Shown: positions 42,447 through 51,738, counted from the stretch's first letter. The stretch: 64,000 bases of DNA from Streptomyces fulvoviolaceus (GCF_000718165.1 NZ_JOEY01000038.1:1-64000); one strand, 5' to 3'. Notes: generated by a model from the sequence alone, not told the origin. Made by a program: numbers and translations.

Positions 42447-43310
42447 ATGGACATCGGTATCGGTCTTCCCAACACGGTCCCCGGAACCGAAGGAAAGGCC
42501 CTCATCGACTGGGCGGGCAGGGCGGAGGAAGCGGGGTTCAGCACCCTCGGCACGATCGGGCGGCTGGTGTACTCGGGCTACGAGGAGCTGATCGCCCTCG
42601 CCGCGGCCGCGGCGGTCACCAGCCGGATCCGGCTGACGACCAGCGTGCTGCTCGCGCCGCTGTACACCAACACCGCGCTGCTCGCCAAGCAGGCGGCCTC
42701 GCTCGACCGACTCTCCGCCGGGCGCCTCGTCCTGGGAGTGGCCCTGGGTGGGCGCGACGACGACTACGCCGCCAGCGGGCTGTCCACCAAGGGCAGGGGG
42801 CGTCGGCTGGAGGAACAGCTGACCGAGATGAAGCGCGTCTGGTCCGGCGAGGAGCGCGGACTCGCCGGCGCGATAGGGCCGGAGCCCGTGCGCAGCGGTG
42901 GCCCCGAGCTCATCCTGGGCGGCTCGACCGAGACCGCCTTCGAGCGCGTGGCCCGGCTGGGCGACGGCTGGATCATGGGCGGTGGTACGCCCGACATGTT
43001 CGCCGAGGCCGCGCCCGGTGTCGATGCCGCCTGGCGGAAGGCCGGGCGCGAGGGCACGGCACGGAAGCTGTCGTTGGCCTACTTCGCGCTGGGGCCAGGC
43101 GCCCACGCGCAGGCCAATGCCTACCTGCTGGACTACTACGGCTTCCTCGGCGACTTCGCCCGCCAGGTCGTGGCGGGGGCCGCGGTGAGTGCGGAGATGG
43201 TCAAGTCCACTGTCGCTGCGTTCGAAGCGGGCGGCTGCGACGAGCTCATCTTCGTCCCCACCGGATCAGGGCTCGACCAGGTCGGCCTGCTCGCCGAGGC
43301 GATCGCCTGA
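42447..43310 (+). CDS. LLM-class flavin-dependent oxidoreductase
   Basis: A 287-residue luciferase-like monooxygenase. It begins DIGIGLPNTVPG, has the substrate/flavin segment RIRLTTSVLLAPLYTN and VALGGRDDDYAASG, and ends with LIFVPTGSGLDQVGLLAEAI. Such enzymes use F420 or FMN. The 100-base gap after the YceI gene contains no clear terminator, so it could be co-transcribed. The end overlaps the convergent MFS exporter gene by 45 bases. The reaction is not predictable. Confidence 0.87.
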   Translation: MDIGIGLPNTVPGTEGKALIDWAGRAEEAGFSTLGTIGRLVYSGYEELIALAAAAAVTSRIRLTTSVLLAPLYTNTALLAKQAASLDRLSAGRLVLGVALGGRDDDYAASGLSTKGRGRRLEEQLTEMKRVWSGEERGLAGAIGPEPVRSGGPELILGGSTETAFERVARLGDGWIMGGGTPDMFAEAAPGVDAAWRKAGREGTARKLSLAYFALGPGAHAQANAYLLDYYGFLGDFARQVVAGAAVSAEMVKSTVAAFEAGGCDELIFVPTGSGLDQVGLLAEAIA

Positions 43311-44528
43311 TCTGCCGGGCGGTGCGCTCGGTGCGCGATGGCGTCGGAAGTCCGGGAAGAGCAGGAGCAGCGCGAGCGCGGTCGTGACGGTCAGGACACC
43401 GCCACCGGTGACGGCCCAGGTGGTGCCGAAGGCGGCACCGGTCGCGCCGTGCACGAGGTCTCCCAGGCGCGGCCCTCCCGCGGCCACCACGGTGTCGACC
43501 CCCTGCAGACGGCCCCGCATGTCGTCCGGCACGGCGGTCTGCAGGACGGACTTGCGGAAGACGCCCAGCGCGAGGAGCGCACCGCCCGCCAGGACCAGCC
43601 AGCCCACCGCCCAGGTCAACGAGCTCGACAGCCCGAACGCGCCAACGGCCAGACCCCACACGGCCACCGAGGCCGCGACCGCGACTCCGTGGCGGCCGGT
43701 ACGGGTGAAGCTCCCGGAGAACAGCGCCGCCAGTACGCCACCGGCCGAGACGGCGGCGTACAACACCCCGACGTCCGACGGCCGGAACGTCTCCCTCGCC
43801 AGTTGCGGGAAGAGCGCGGTGGGCAGACCGAGGAACAGGGCCGCGAAGTCGGCGAGATAGACGACCAGCAGCACCTGACGTGTCACCAGCAGACGAACCC
43901 CTTCCGCGATCCGCCGGACGCCCGCGCCACGCGCGGCGGCGCCGGTGGGCGGGAGGGGCGGCAGCCGCCCTACGGCCCAGAGCGTCGCGCACAGGGCGAC
44001 CGCGTCGGCGAGATACAGCACCTGGCTTCCGACGACCGGGAGCAGTGCGCCGGCCAGCAGCGGGCCGGCGATACCGGCGGACCAGACGACCATCGACTGC
44101 AACGCGTTCGCGGCCGGCAGCAGTTCCTGCGGCACCAGCCGGGGCACGACGGCCCCGCTCACCGCGGCATTGGCGCCGAACAGGGCCTGCTGCACCCCCA
44201 CCAGGAACAGCAGCACACCGACCGACTCCAGGTGCGCGCACGCCTGCGCCCACAACAGCAACGACGTCACACCGGTGCCGGCGGTGGTCACCAGCAGCAC
44301 GCGCCGCCGATCCCGCACATCGGCGAGCGCGCCTCCCCACAGGGCCGCCATCGCCATGGGGACGAAGCCCACCAACCCGGCGAGTCCGACGTACGCCGAC
44401 GAACCGGTGAAGCCGTAGATCTCCATCGGCACGGCGACCGCCGTCAGCTGTCCCCCCAGCGCGGTCACGCTGCCGGCCACCCACAACCGCCGGAACGCGG
44501 GCCGTCGCAGCGGCCGCACGTCTACCAT
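43266..44528 (-). CDS. MFS transporter (exporter-like)
   Basis: A 420-residue 12-helix transporter of the enterobactin-exporter-like type (MFS_3). AALWGGALADVRDRRRVLL is the loop 2-3 motif, and NALQSMVVWSAGIAGPLLAG and MRGRLQGVDTVV are typical of this family. The ATG at 44528 (VDVRPLRRPAFRRLW) gives the usual N-terminus; the longer open frame is not supported. Its 3' end overlaps the last 45 bases of the LLM gene on the other strand. Substrate unknown. Confidence 0.88.
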   Translation of the reverse strand: MVDVRPLRRPAFRRLWVAGSVTALGGQLTAVAVPMEIYGFTGSSAYVGLAGLVGFVPMAMAALWGGALADVRDRRRVLLVTTAGTGVTSLLLWAQACAHLESVGVLLFLVGVQQALFGANAAVSGAVVPRLVPQELLPAANALQSMVVWSAGIAGPLLAGALLPVVGSQVLYLADAVALCATLWAVGRLPPLPPTGAAARGAGVRRIAEGVRLLVTRQVLLVVYLADFAALFLGLPTALFPQLARETFRPSDVGVLYAAVSAGGVLAALFSGSFTRTGRHGVAVAASVAVWGLAVGAFGLSSSLTWAVGWLVLAGGALLALGVFRKSVLQTAVPDDMRGRLQGVDTVVAAGGPRLGDLVHGATGAAFGTTWAVTGGGVLTVTTALALLLLFPDFRRHRAPSAPPGRSGDRLGEQADLVEP

Positions 44529-44708
44529 CACGCTTGTTCGCTGGCGCACCGTCGCCCCCTGTCGCAGCCATCGCTGGACCGATGCTGGGGGCTCCCGTTG
44601 GGGCAAGGTCAATGAGCCGCTTCGGTGTGTGTACGGCGGACCGTCGCGGCCGCAAGGCGCAGAACCGTCCAGAAGGCGATCCGTACCGCCCCGACCGGCA
44701 GGGCACGT

Positions 44709-45209
44709 ATGTTCCAGATGACAGCTGACGACGTGTTGTCCGTCCTCGCCCTGTTGCGGCGGGCGGAGGTGGATGTCTGGGTCGGTGGAGGCTGGGGGAT
44801 CGACGCCCTGGTCGGCGAGCGGACCAGAGTCCATCGCGACCTGGACCTGATGCACCGGCAGGAGCAGGAGGCCGCTGCGATGGCAGCCCTGTCGGCGGTG
44901 GGTTTCACGGAGGTCCTGGACTGGAGGCCCGTTCGGTTCGTCGTGAGGGCTCCCGACGGGCTCGAGATCGATCTCCATCCGCTGGTCTTCGCCGACGACG
45001 GCTCCGCTGTGCAGGCGTCACCCGAACCGGAGCGGCCTTTCACCTACCCCTCCTCGTGCTTTGTGACGGGCACGATCAAGGGAACGCCCGTCCCGTGTCT
45101 CTCTGCCGAACAGCAGGTCTACTTCCATCAGGGATACGAGCCGTCGGAACGCGATCGGCACGACATGGCACAACTCCGTCGCGTCTTCGGGATCGCCACG
45201 CACTTCTGA
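44709..45209 (+). CDS. Nucleotidyltransferase (LinA/ANT(2'')-like)
   Basis: A 166-residue small nucleotidyltransferase. WVGGGWGIDALVGERTRVHR and the metal-binding DLDLMH form the characteristic GG...D-x-D core at about residues 21-47, and a third acidic residue (EIDLHP) is at about 88. Related enzymes adenylylate aminoglycosides or lincosamides. Whether this one gives resistance is unknown. The start is uncertain: ATG at 44709 or 44718, both with poor ribosome-binding sites. The 180 bases between it and the divergent MFS gene contain no other gene. It ends 3 bases before the convergent LacI gene. Confidence 0.78.
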   Translation: MFQMTADDVLSVLALLRRAEVDVWVGGGWGIDALVGERTRVHRDLDLMHRQEQEAAAMAALSAVGFTEVLDWRPVRFVVRAPDGLEIDLHPLVFADDGSAVQASPEPERPFTYPSSCFVTGTIKGTPVPCLSAEQQVYFHQGYEPSERDRHDMAQLRRVFGIATHF

Positions 45210-45212
45210 AGG

Positions 45213-46232
45213 TCAACCGGGCTGTCCCACGGCGGCTGTCGAGGCCCGGACGATCAGTCGGCAGGGCAGCCGGATGTGCAGGGGCTCGGGCAGGCCGTCG
45301 AGGATGCGGAGCATCAGGCGGGCGGACTCCGCGCCGATCTCGTGCTGCGGGGTGCGGATCGTGGTCAGGGGCGTGGCCATGCGGTCCAGCATCGGCATGT
45401 CGTTGAAGCCGATGACGGACAGGTCGCGCGGGCAGTGCAGGCCGGCCTCGGTGAGGGCGTCGAGGACGCCGAGGGCCATCAGGTCGTTGCCGGCGAGGAC
45501 GGCGGTGGGGCGGGGGTGGAGAGAGAGGGCCGCGTGGGCGCCGGAGCGGCCCGCCTCCGTGGAGTACGTCGTGCCCGGGAGGACCGGGCAGTCGCCGCGG
45601 TCCAGGCCGAGCCGGTCCACGGCGTCGAGGAAGGCGCGGTGGCGCAGATGCCCGGTGGACAGGTCCTGCGGGCCCGCGAGATGGGCGATGCGCCGGTGGC
45701 CCAGCGCGGCGAGGTGGCGTACGGCGTCCAGGACGCCCTCGGCGTCGTCGCCCGTCACGCTGGAGTGGCGGGGGTGGTCGCTGACGCGGTTGAGGAGGAC
45801 CAGAGGCGTGCCCGCGTCGGCCAGGCGGTCCAGCAACGGGTGCTCGCGGCGGGCCGTCGCGACGATGAACCCGTCGCTGCGGCGGCCCAGCAGCATGGCC
45901 ACCAGGCGTTCTTCGCGGTCCGCGTCGTTGTCCGTGTCGGCCAGCAGGGCCAGATGGTCGGCGGCGCCCAGCACCTGCTCGATGCCGCGCACGATCGGCG
46001 GGAAGAGCGGGTTGGCCAGGTCGGGGATCAGCACCCCCACCGTGCGTGAGCGCCTCGTGCGCAGGCCGCGGGCCAGCGAGTTGGGCTCGTAACCGAGGGC
46101 CTGGGCGGCTCGGACGATACGGCGGACCGTGTCCGGGGCCACCCGGTGACGGGTCGCCGGGTTCAGCGCCTTGGAGGCGGTGCCGGGGTGGACGCGCGCC
46201 CTGCGGGCCACATCGGCGAGTGTGACGGTCAC
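45213..46232 (-). CDS. LacI-family regulator of the 46393 operon
   Basis: A 339-residue LacI/GalR regulator. The helix-turn-helix is at residues 3-26 (VTLADVARRARVHPGTASKA), followed by the hinge PNSLARGLRTRRSRTVGVL and a complete periplasmic-binding-like effector domain. It diverges from the nine-gene catabolic operon across 160 bases containing two LacI-type operators. The natural reading is a repressor released by a pathway metabolite. Confidence 0.93.
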   Translation of the reverse strand: MTVTLADVARRARVHPGTASKALNPATRHRVAPDTVRRIVRAAQALGYEPNSLARGLRTRRSRTVGVLIPDLANPLFPPIVRGIEQVLGAADHLALLADTDNDADREERLVAMLLGRRSDGFIVATARREHPLLDRLADAGTPLVLLNRVSDHPRHSSVTGDDAEGVLDAVRHLAALGHRRIAHLAGPQDLSTGHLRHRAFLDAVDRLGLDRGDCPVLPGTTYSTEAGRSGAHAALSLHPRPTAVLAGNDLMALGVLDALTEAGLHCPRDLSVIGFNDMPMLDRMATPLTTIRTPQHEIGAESARLMLRILDGLPEPLHIRLPCRLIVRASTAAVGQPG

Positions 46233-46282
46233 CGTGCGCCGCCCCTTGACGGGCAGTCAGGGCGTTCATACTGTCCAGAAGA

Positions 46283-46363
46283 CAAACGATTGCCGTCCAT
46301 GAATCCTGAGCTTAGATCCAGATCATGGAGCGCTCAACACTCGGTAACCGACACATCGTTTGC
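46283..46363. promoter_or_regulatory. Pair of LacI-type operators in the divergent promoter
   Basis: CAAACGATTG at 46283-46292 contains AAACGATT, an exact fit to the LacI-family core AANCGNTT. The inverted copy ATCGTTTG at 46355-46362 lies 72 bases further right. A pair of operators with about 7 helical turns between them could support DNA looping. The second is 31 bases before the operon's start codon, so it could block its transcription. No convincing -35/-10 pair was placed. Confidence 0.6.
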
Positions 46364-46392
46364 CTTGCGTACGACAGCGGAGGGACGCCGCG

Positions 46393-47316
46393 ATGACGAC
46401 GCGAACGGAACCGGTGAAACCGCGGATCGGCTGGATCGGAACCGGCCGGATGGGCAGCGCGATGATCCGACGGCTGCTCGGCGCCGGCTACGAGGTCGGG
46501 GTCCACAACCGCACCCGCGCCAAGGCCGAGGCACTGCAGGAGTACGGCGCCACTGTCGTCGGCTCCATGGCCGAACTCGCCGACCGGGACGTGGTGTTCA
46601 CGATGGTCGCCGCTGACGACGCGCTCACCGAGGTGACCCTCGGCGAGAACGGGCTGCTGCGGCAGCGCCTCGCTCCGGACGTCCTGGTGGACTGCTCGAC
46701 GGTCTCCCCGGAGGTCTCCCTCCAGGTCCGCGCCGAGTCGGCCAAGGCCGGAGTCCGGATGCTCGCGGCGCCGGTCAGCGGCAACCCCTCGGCGGTCCGG
46801 GCGGGCACGGCGGCCTTCGTCGTCTCGGGACCGACACAGGCGTACGACGTCGTCCGGCCGCTGTTGACCGCCATCTGCGGCGCGGCCACCCGCGTCGGGG
46901 ACGGCGAGGAAGGCCGGCTCGTGAAGATCGCCCACAATCTGTTCCTCGGTGCGGTCGTCCAGTCCCTCGCCGAGATCACCGTGCTCGCCGAGAAGGGCGG
47001 GGTGCGGCGCTCGGACTTCCTGGACTTCATCAACACCTCGGTGCTCGGCTCGGTCTTCACCCGCTACAAGACCCCCGCCTTCACCCAGCTGGACTTCACC
47101 CCGACCTTCACCCCCCAACTGCTCCGCAAGGACTTCGAGTTGGGCCTCGCCGCCGCCCGGGAGAGCGAGGTGAGCATGCCGGTCACGGCACTCGTGCACC
47201 AGCTGGTGCAAGCCTCCGCACAGACTCAGGGACCACAGGTCGACTTCGCGGTACTGCTCACCGAAGTCGCCCGCGCCTCCGGGCTGTTGCTGCAAGCGGA
47301 GGTGGAGGAGCGATGA
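46393..47316 (+). CDS. NAD(P)-dependent beta-hydroxyacid dehydrogenase
   Basis: A 307-residue member of the 3-hydroxyisobutyrate dehydrogenase family. The N-terminal dinucleotide loop is GTGRMG (16-21). DCSTVSP and the substrate motif APVSGNPSAVRAGTAA follow, and the catalytic lysine is about K178 (VKIAHNLF). It oxidises a beta-hydroxyacid or reduces the keto-acid; tartronate semialdehyde and 2-(hydroxymethyl)glutarate are family substrates. It opens the operon, controlled by the divergent LacI regulator, and overlaps the next gene by four bases. Confidence 0.9.
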   Translation: MTTRTEPVKPRIGWIGTGRMGSAMIRRLLGAGYEVGVHNRTRAKAEALQEYGATVVGSMAELADRDVVFTMVAADDALTEVTLGENGLLRQRLAPDVLVDCSTVSPEVSLQVRAESAKAGVRMLAAPVSGNPSAVRAGTAAFVVSGPTQAYDVVRPLLTAICGAATRVGDGEEGRLVKIAHNLFLGAVVQSLAEITVLAEKGGVRRSDFLDFINTSVLGSVFTRYKTPAFTQLDFTPTFTPQLLRKDFELGLAAARESEVSMPVTALVHQLVQASAQTQGPQVDFAVLLTEVARASGLLLQAEVEER

Positions 47317-48548
47317 CCGTTGCACACGCCCCCGGCCACACCGCCGTCGACTTCGAGTCCCGCGTCGACTTCGACCGGCTGCGCGCCTACCGCCTGGAGC
47401 GGACGCGTGCCGCCCTCGACGCCAGCGGGCTCGGCGCCCTGCTCCTCTTCGACGTCAACAACATCCGCTACCTCACCGGCACGATGATCGGCGAGTGGTC
47501 GCGAGACAAGATGACCCGCTACGCGCTCCTCACCCGTGAAGGGGAGCCCGTCCTCTGGGACTTCGGCTCGGCGGCCCGCCACCACCAGCTGTACGCACCC
47601 TGGCTCGAGCCGGACAACTGCCGGGCCGGAATGCTGGGCCTGCGTGGTGCCGTACGCCCCGAGGCCGGGCTCTTCGACCGGGCCGTCGCCGAGATACACG
47701 ACCTGCTCCAGGAGGCCGGGGTCGCGGACGAGCCCGTCGGCCTGGACATCGTCGAGCCGCCGCTCCTGTTCGCTCTCCAGCAGGCCGGGTTGCGTGCCGC
47801 CGACGGCCAGCAGGTGATGCTGGACGCCCGGCAGTTGAAGAACCCGGACGAGATCCTGCTGCTCACTCAGTCCGCCGCCATGGTCGACGGCTGCTACCAG
47901 GCCATCTCCGAGGCGCTCAAGCCCGGCGTGCGTGAGAACGACATCGTCGCGCTCGCCAACAAGTACCTCTACGAGCAGGGCTCCGACGACGTCGAGGCGA
48001 TCAACGCCGTCTCCGGGGAGCGGTGCAACCCGCATCCGCACAACTTCACCGACCGGCTGATCCGGCCCGGCGACACCTGTTTCTTCGACATCATCCAGTC
48101 GTACAACGGCTACCGCACCTGCTACTACCGCACCCTGAACGTCGGTTCGTCGACCGCCCCGCAGCGCGCCGCCTACCGTCGCGCCCGTGAGTGGATCGAC
48201 GCGGCGATCGACCTCGTCAAGCCGGGCGTGACGACCGACGCCATCGCCCGCGCCTGGCCCCGGGCCCAGGACTTCGGATTCGCCACCGAAATGGACTGCT
48301 TCGGGCTGCAGTTCGGGCACGGGCTGGGGCTCGGACTCCACGAACGCCCGATCATCAGCCGGCTGAACTCCCTGGAGAACCCGGAGGAGATCCAGGAAGG
48401 CATGGTCTTCGCCCTGGAGACCTACTGCCCGGCCACCGACGGCTACTCGGCGGCCCGCATCGAGGAGGAGGTCCTGGTCACCGCAGACGGCGCCCGGGTG
48501 CTCACCCTCTTCCCCGCCCAGGAACTCTTCGTCGCCAACCGCTACTGA
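47313..48548 (+). CDS. M24-fold (creatinase/Xaa-Pro peptidase-like) hydrolase
   Basis: A 411-residue pita-bread protein with an N-terminal creatinase domain (about 20-165) and an M24 catalytic domain (about 180-400). The first metal aspartate is at D259, H336 is in FGHGLGLGLHERP, E369 is in ALETY and E384 in IEEEVLV. At the position of the second, invariant aspartate (xSDxTRT in prolidases) the sequence reads RTCYYRT, so by eye C270 replaces it. Creatinases also lack a full metal set. It may therefore be a C-N hydrolase like creatinase, or a lyase such as DddP, rather than a peptidase. It is translationally coupled to the dehydrogenase; the E1 gene starts 14 bases later. Confidence 0.86.
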   Translation: MTVAHAPGHTAVDFESRVDFDRLRAYRLERTRAALDASGLGALLLFDVNNIRYLTGTMIGEWSRDKMTRYALLTREGEPVLWDFGSAARHHQLYAPWLEPDNCRAGMLGLRGAVRPEAGLFDRAVAEIHDLLQEAGVADEPVGLDIVEPPLLFALQQAGLRAADGQQVMLDARQLKNPDEILLLTQSAAMVDGCYQAISEALKPGVRENDIVALANKYLYEQGSDDVEAINAVSGERCNPHPHNFTDRLIRPGDTCFFDIIQSYNGYRTCYYRTLNVGSSTAPQRAAYRRAREWIDAAIDLVKPGVTTDAIARAWPRAQDFGFATEMDCFGLQFGHGLGLGLHERPIISRLNSLENPEEIQEGMVFALETYCPATDGYSAARIEEEVLVTADGARVLTLFPAQELFVANRY

Positions 48549-48562
48549 GGGAGGGACGACAA

Positions 48563-49528
48563 GTGGATGTAGAGCTTTATCGCCAGATGGTGCGCATGCG
48601 CGCCATGGAGAAGCGGGCCTACGACCTCTTCCTGCGCGGTCTCGTCAAGGGCACCAGCCACCTGTCCACCGGCCAGGAGGCCGTGGCCGCCGGATTCGCC
48701 GCCGTCATGCGCCCCGACGACTACACCTTCGCCACCTACCGGGGCCACGCCCACACCCTGGCGCGCGGCGCCCCCATGGCGGCGATCCTCGCCGAGCTGA
48801 TGGGCCGCGGGAACGGCCTGATGTCCGGCAAGGGCGGCAGCATGCACCTGACCAGCACCGAGCACGGAATGATGGGCAGTTACGCCATCGTGGGCGCCCA
48901 CCTCCCCATCGCGGCCGGCGCCGCCTGGTCGGCCCAACTGCGCGGCACCGAACAGGTCGCGGTCTGCTTCTTCGGCGACGGGACCGCCAACATCGGCGCG
49001 TTCCACGAGGCGCTGAACCTCGCCGCCGTATGGCAGCTGCCGGTCGTGTACGTCTGTGAGAACAACCAGTACATGGAGTACACGCCGATCGCCGACGTGA
49101 CCGCCGTGGAGCGGCCCGCGGCCGACCGCGCGGCGGCGTACGGGCTGGAGCGGATCGTCGTCGACGGGAACGACGTCGAAGCGGTGTACGAGACGGCGCT
49201 CACCGCGTTCAGCAAGGCGCGCACGGGCGGCGGACCGAGCCTCATAGAGGCCGACACCTACCGGCACGGAGGGCACTCGCGGGCCGACCCGGGGACGTAC
49301 CGCCCGCAACAGGAGGTCGAGGACTGGCTCGCCCGCGATCCCCTCCCCGCCTACCGCGCCAAGCTGCTCGCCGCCGGGATCGACGAGGAGACCCTCGCCG
49401 GGATCGAGGACGCGGCCGCCCGGGAGACCGACGAGGCGACGAAGGCCGCCGAGGACGGGCCGGTTCCCGAACTAGCCCTCATCGAGCGCGACTTGTGGGC
49501 CGACGGAGGTGCGGCATGGCGCAACTGA
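48563..49528 (+). CDS. TPP-dependent dehydrogenase E1 alpha subunit (acetoin dehydrogenase-like)
   Basis: A 321-residue E1 alpha subunit. The thiamine-diphosphate motif runs from FFGDGTANIGAFHEAL (GDG at about 138) to CENNQYMEY. The phosphorylation-loop region is RHGGHSRADPGTYR. The short length and HLSTGQEAVAAGF opening fit AcoA-type rather than pyruvate dehydrogenase E1 alpha. It works with the E1 beta that overlaps it by 13 bases. The GTG start at 48563 follows GAGGGAG. No E2 or E3 gene is nearby. Confidence 0.91.
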   Translation: MDVELYRQMVRMRAMEKRAYDLFLRGLVKGTSHLSTGQEAVAAGFAAVMRPDDYTFATYRGHAHTLARGAPMAAILAELMGRGNGLMSGKGGSMHLTSTEHGMMGSYAIVGAHLPIAAGAAWSAQLRGTEQVAVCFFGDGTANIGAFHEALNLAAVWQLPVVYVCENNQYMEYTPIADVTAVERPAADRAAAYGLERIVVDGNDVEAVYETALTAFSKARTGGGPSLIEADTYRHGGHSRADPGTYRPQQEVEDWLARDPLPAYRAKLLAAGIDEETLAGIEDAAARETDEATKAAEDGPVPELALIERDLWADGGAAWRN

Positions 49529-50493
49529 CGTACCGGGACGCGGTCGCACGTGGTCTCGCCCAGGAGCTGCGGCGCGACGAGCGGGTCGTGCTGATCGGTG
49601 AGGACGTCGCGGCCGCGGGCGGGGTGTTCAAGACGACCGCCGGGCTGCTCGACGAGTTCGGGCCGCGGCGGATACGGGACACGCCGATCTCCGAACAGGC
49701 CATCCTGGGCGCGGCGATGGGCGCCGCGATGACCGGGCTGCGACCGGTCGCCGAGATCATGTTCAGTGACTTCTTCGGCGTCGGCTGGGACCTGCTCGCC
49801 AACCAGATCGCCAAGACCCGTTACATGGCGGGCGGTCAGTTGTCCCTGCCGCTGGTGGTGCGGGCCGCCAACGGCGGGGGTCTGCGCTTCGGGGCGCAGC
49901 ACTCGCAGGACGTGGCCAACTGGGTGATGGCGGTGCCGGGACTCAAGGTCGTCGTACCGTCCACGCCCCGCGATGTCATCGGCCTCCTGGCGGCCGCCGT
50001 ACGGGATCCCGATCCCGTCATCTTCCTTGAGGCCAAAGGGCTTTACCCGGTCCGGGGCGAGGTTCCGGACGGCGAGATCACCGACACGTTGGGCTCCGCC
50101 GTCGTACGGCGTGCGGGGCAGGACTGCGTCATCGTCGCGCTGGGGCTGATGGTGCCACGTGCGCTGGCCGCCGCCGAGCGGCTCGCCCGGGACAACGGCA
50201 TCGACGCCGAGGTGCTCGACCTGCGCAGCCTCGTGCCGCTGGACGTACGCGCCGTGCTGGACGCGCTGGAGCGGACCGGGCGGCTGTTCACCGTCGAGGA
50301 GAACCCCCGGCTGTGCGGCTGGGGCGCCGAGGTGGTGTCGATCTGCGCCGAGGAGGGGTTCACCAGCCTGGACGGGCCGCTGGTACGGATCACCACCCCT
50401 CATGTCCCGCTGCCCGCCGCCGACTCGCTGGAGGACGCGGCGCTGCCGAGCGTGGACCGGATCGCCGACACGATCGCCAAGAGCATGGACTAG
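49516..50493 (+). CDS. TPP-dependent dehydrogenase E1 beta subunit (acetoin dehydrogenase-like)
   Basis: A 325-residue E1 beta. It has the QLTYRDAVARGLAQEL opening, the GEDVAAAGGVFKTT segment, DTPISEQAILGAAMGAAMTG, and the C-terminal transketolase-like VVVRRAGQDC-type domain with LEDAALPSVDRI at the end. The ATG at 49516 lies inside the alpha gene. With the alpha subunit it decarboxylates a 2-oxoacid or cleaves acetoin-like diketones. The partner E2/E3 would have to come from another complex. The binding-protein gene follows 11 bases later. Confidence 0.92.
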   Translation: MAQLTYRDAVARGLAQELRRDERVVLIGEDVAAAGGVFKTTAGLLDEFGPRRIRDTPISEQAILGAAMGAAMTGLRPVAEIMFSDFFGVGWDLLANQIAKTRYMAGGQLSLPLVVRAANGGGLRFGAQHSQDVANWVMAVPGLKVVVPSTPRDVIGLLAAAVRDPDPVIFLEAKGLYPVRGEVPDGEITDTLGSAVVRRAGQDCVIVALGLMVPRALAAAERLARDNGIDAEVLDLRSLVPLDVRAVLDALERTGRLFTVEENPRLCGWGAEVVSICAEEGFTSLDGPLVRITTPHVPLPAADSLEDAALPSVDRIADTIAKSMD

Positions 50494-50504
50494 CTGGAGT
50501 CGTC

Positions 50505-51737
50505 ATGGGTGGAGCGGATGGGCTGTCCCGGCGGGAGTTCACAACTGTCGGGCTGGGGCTGGGACTTGCCGCACTGGTCGGTTGCTCGGGCGAGGGATCG
50601 GCAGGCGGCGGCGACGAGGACGAGCTGGTCATCGGCGCCTCGCTGCCGCTGACCGGGCAGTTCTCGCAGCCGGGTCAGGAGGCCGGGCGCGGTTACCGGA
50701 TCTGGCGGGAGATGGTGAACGCCGACGGCGGGATCCTCGGCCGCAAGGTCCAGCTGAAGATCACGGATGACGCCAGCAGCCAGGACACGGTGGTCTCCGA
50801 CTACACCCGGTTGATCACCCAGGACCGGGTGGACTTCCTGCTCGGCACCTTCTCCTCGCTGCTCAACTACCCGGCCTCCGCGGTCGCCGAGCGGCAGGGC
50901 ATGGTCTTCGTCGAGCCTGCCGGCGGCGCGGAGAACATCTTCACGCGCGGCTTCGACCACCTCTTCTTCGCCCAGCCCGCGCTCTCCGCCGACCAGGCGA
51001 ACACCTTCGTGGACTGGGTGAAGTCCCTGCCGGCGGCCGAGCGTCCGACCTCGGCGGCGTACACCACCCAGGACGACCCCTTCACCCGGCCGGTCATCGA
51101 GCGGCTCCAGGGACTGCTGGAGGACCTCGGCATCAGGACCGTGTACACCAGCGTCTATCCGGCCGAGACCACCAACATGCAGCCGATCGCCGCCGCCATC
51201 GCGGGCAAGAAGCCCGAACTCCTCGCGCAGGGCGCGGTGTTCCAGGACGGCGTCGGGTTGGTCCGTGCTCTCAAACAGCAGGACTTCTCGCCCAAGGCCT
51301 TCTTCCAGATGTCCGCGCCGAGCAACGCCGGGCAGTACAGCAAGGGCGTCGGCACGGCCAACACGGAGGGGGTCTTCTACTCGGTCAGCTGGCACGAGAG
51401 CGCGCCGACCCCGCTCAACAAGGAGTTCGTGACGGCGTACGCGAAGGAGTACGACAACGCGGTCCCCGCGGAGGACGCCGCCGACGCCTTCGCCGCCGCC
51501 CAGGTGCTGCGGGCCGGCATCGAGGGCGCGAAGGGGACCGACCAGGACAAGGTCGCCGAGTGGCTGCACGCGAACGAGGTCGAGACCATCCTCGGCCCGT
51601 TGAAGTGGGACAAGCGGGGTGCGCCGCTCGGCAGTTTCCTCCTCGCCCAGTGGCAGGGCGGGAAGGTCCAGATCGTCTCGCCCGAGGACGCCGCCACCAC
51701 GAAGACGGTCATCTACCCGAAGCCGGGCTGGAGTTGA
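50505..51737 (+). CDS. Branched-chain amino-acid-type ABC binding lipoprotein
   Basis: A 410-residue type I binding protein. A twin-arginine signal (SRREFTTVG, arginines 9-10) is followed by a lipobox ending at C27. The mature part starts LVIGASLPLTGQFSQPG and has the DDASSQDTVV and EAGR-like motifs of LivJ relatives. Family members bind amino acids, amides, aromatics or short acids. It is the first of the transporter genes; the permease begins two bases after the stop. Confidence 0.92.
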   Translation: MGGADGLSRREFTTVGLGLGLAALVGCSGEGSAGGGDEDELVIGASLPLTGQFSQPGQEAGRGYRIWREMVNADGGILGRKVQLKITDDASSQDTVVSDYTRLITQDRVDFLLGTFSSLLNYPASAVAERQGMVFVEPAGGAENIFTRGFDHLFFAQPALSADQANTFVDWVKSLPAAERPTSAAYTTQDDPFTRPVIERLQGLLEDLGIRTVYTSVYPAETTNMQPIAAAIAGKKPELLAQGAVFQDGVGLVRALKQQDFSPKAFFQMSAPSNAGQYSKGVGTANTEGVFYSVSWHESAPTPLNKEFVTAYAKEYDNAVPAEDAADAFAAAQVLRAGIEGAKGTDQDKVAEWLHANEVETILGPLKWDKRGAPLGSFLLAQWQGGKVQIVSPEDAATTKTVIYPKPGWS

Positions 51738-51738
51738 C

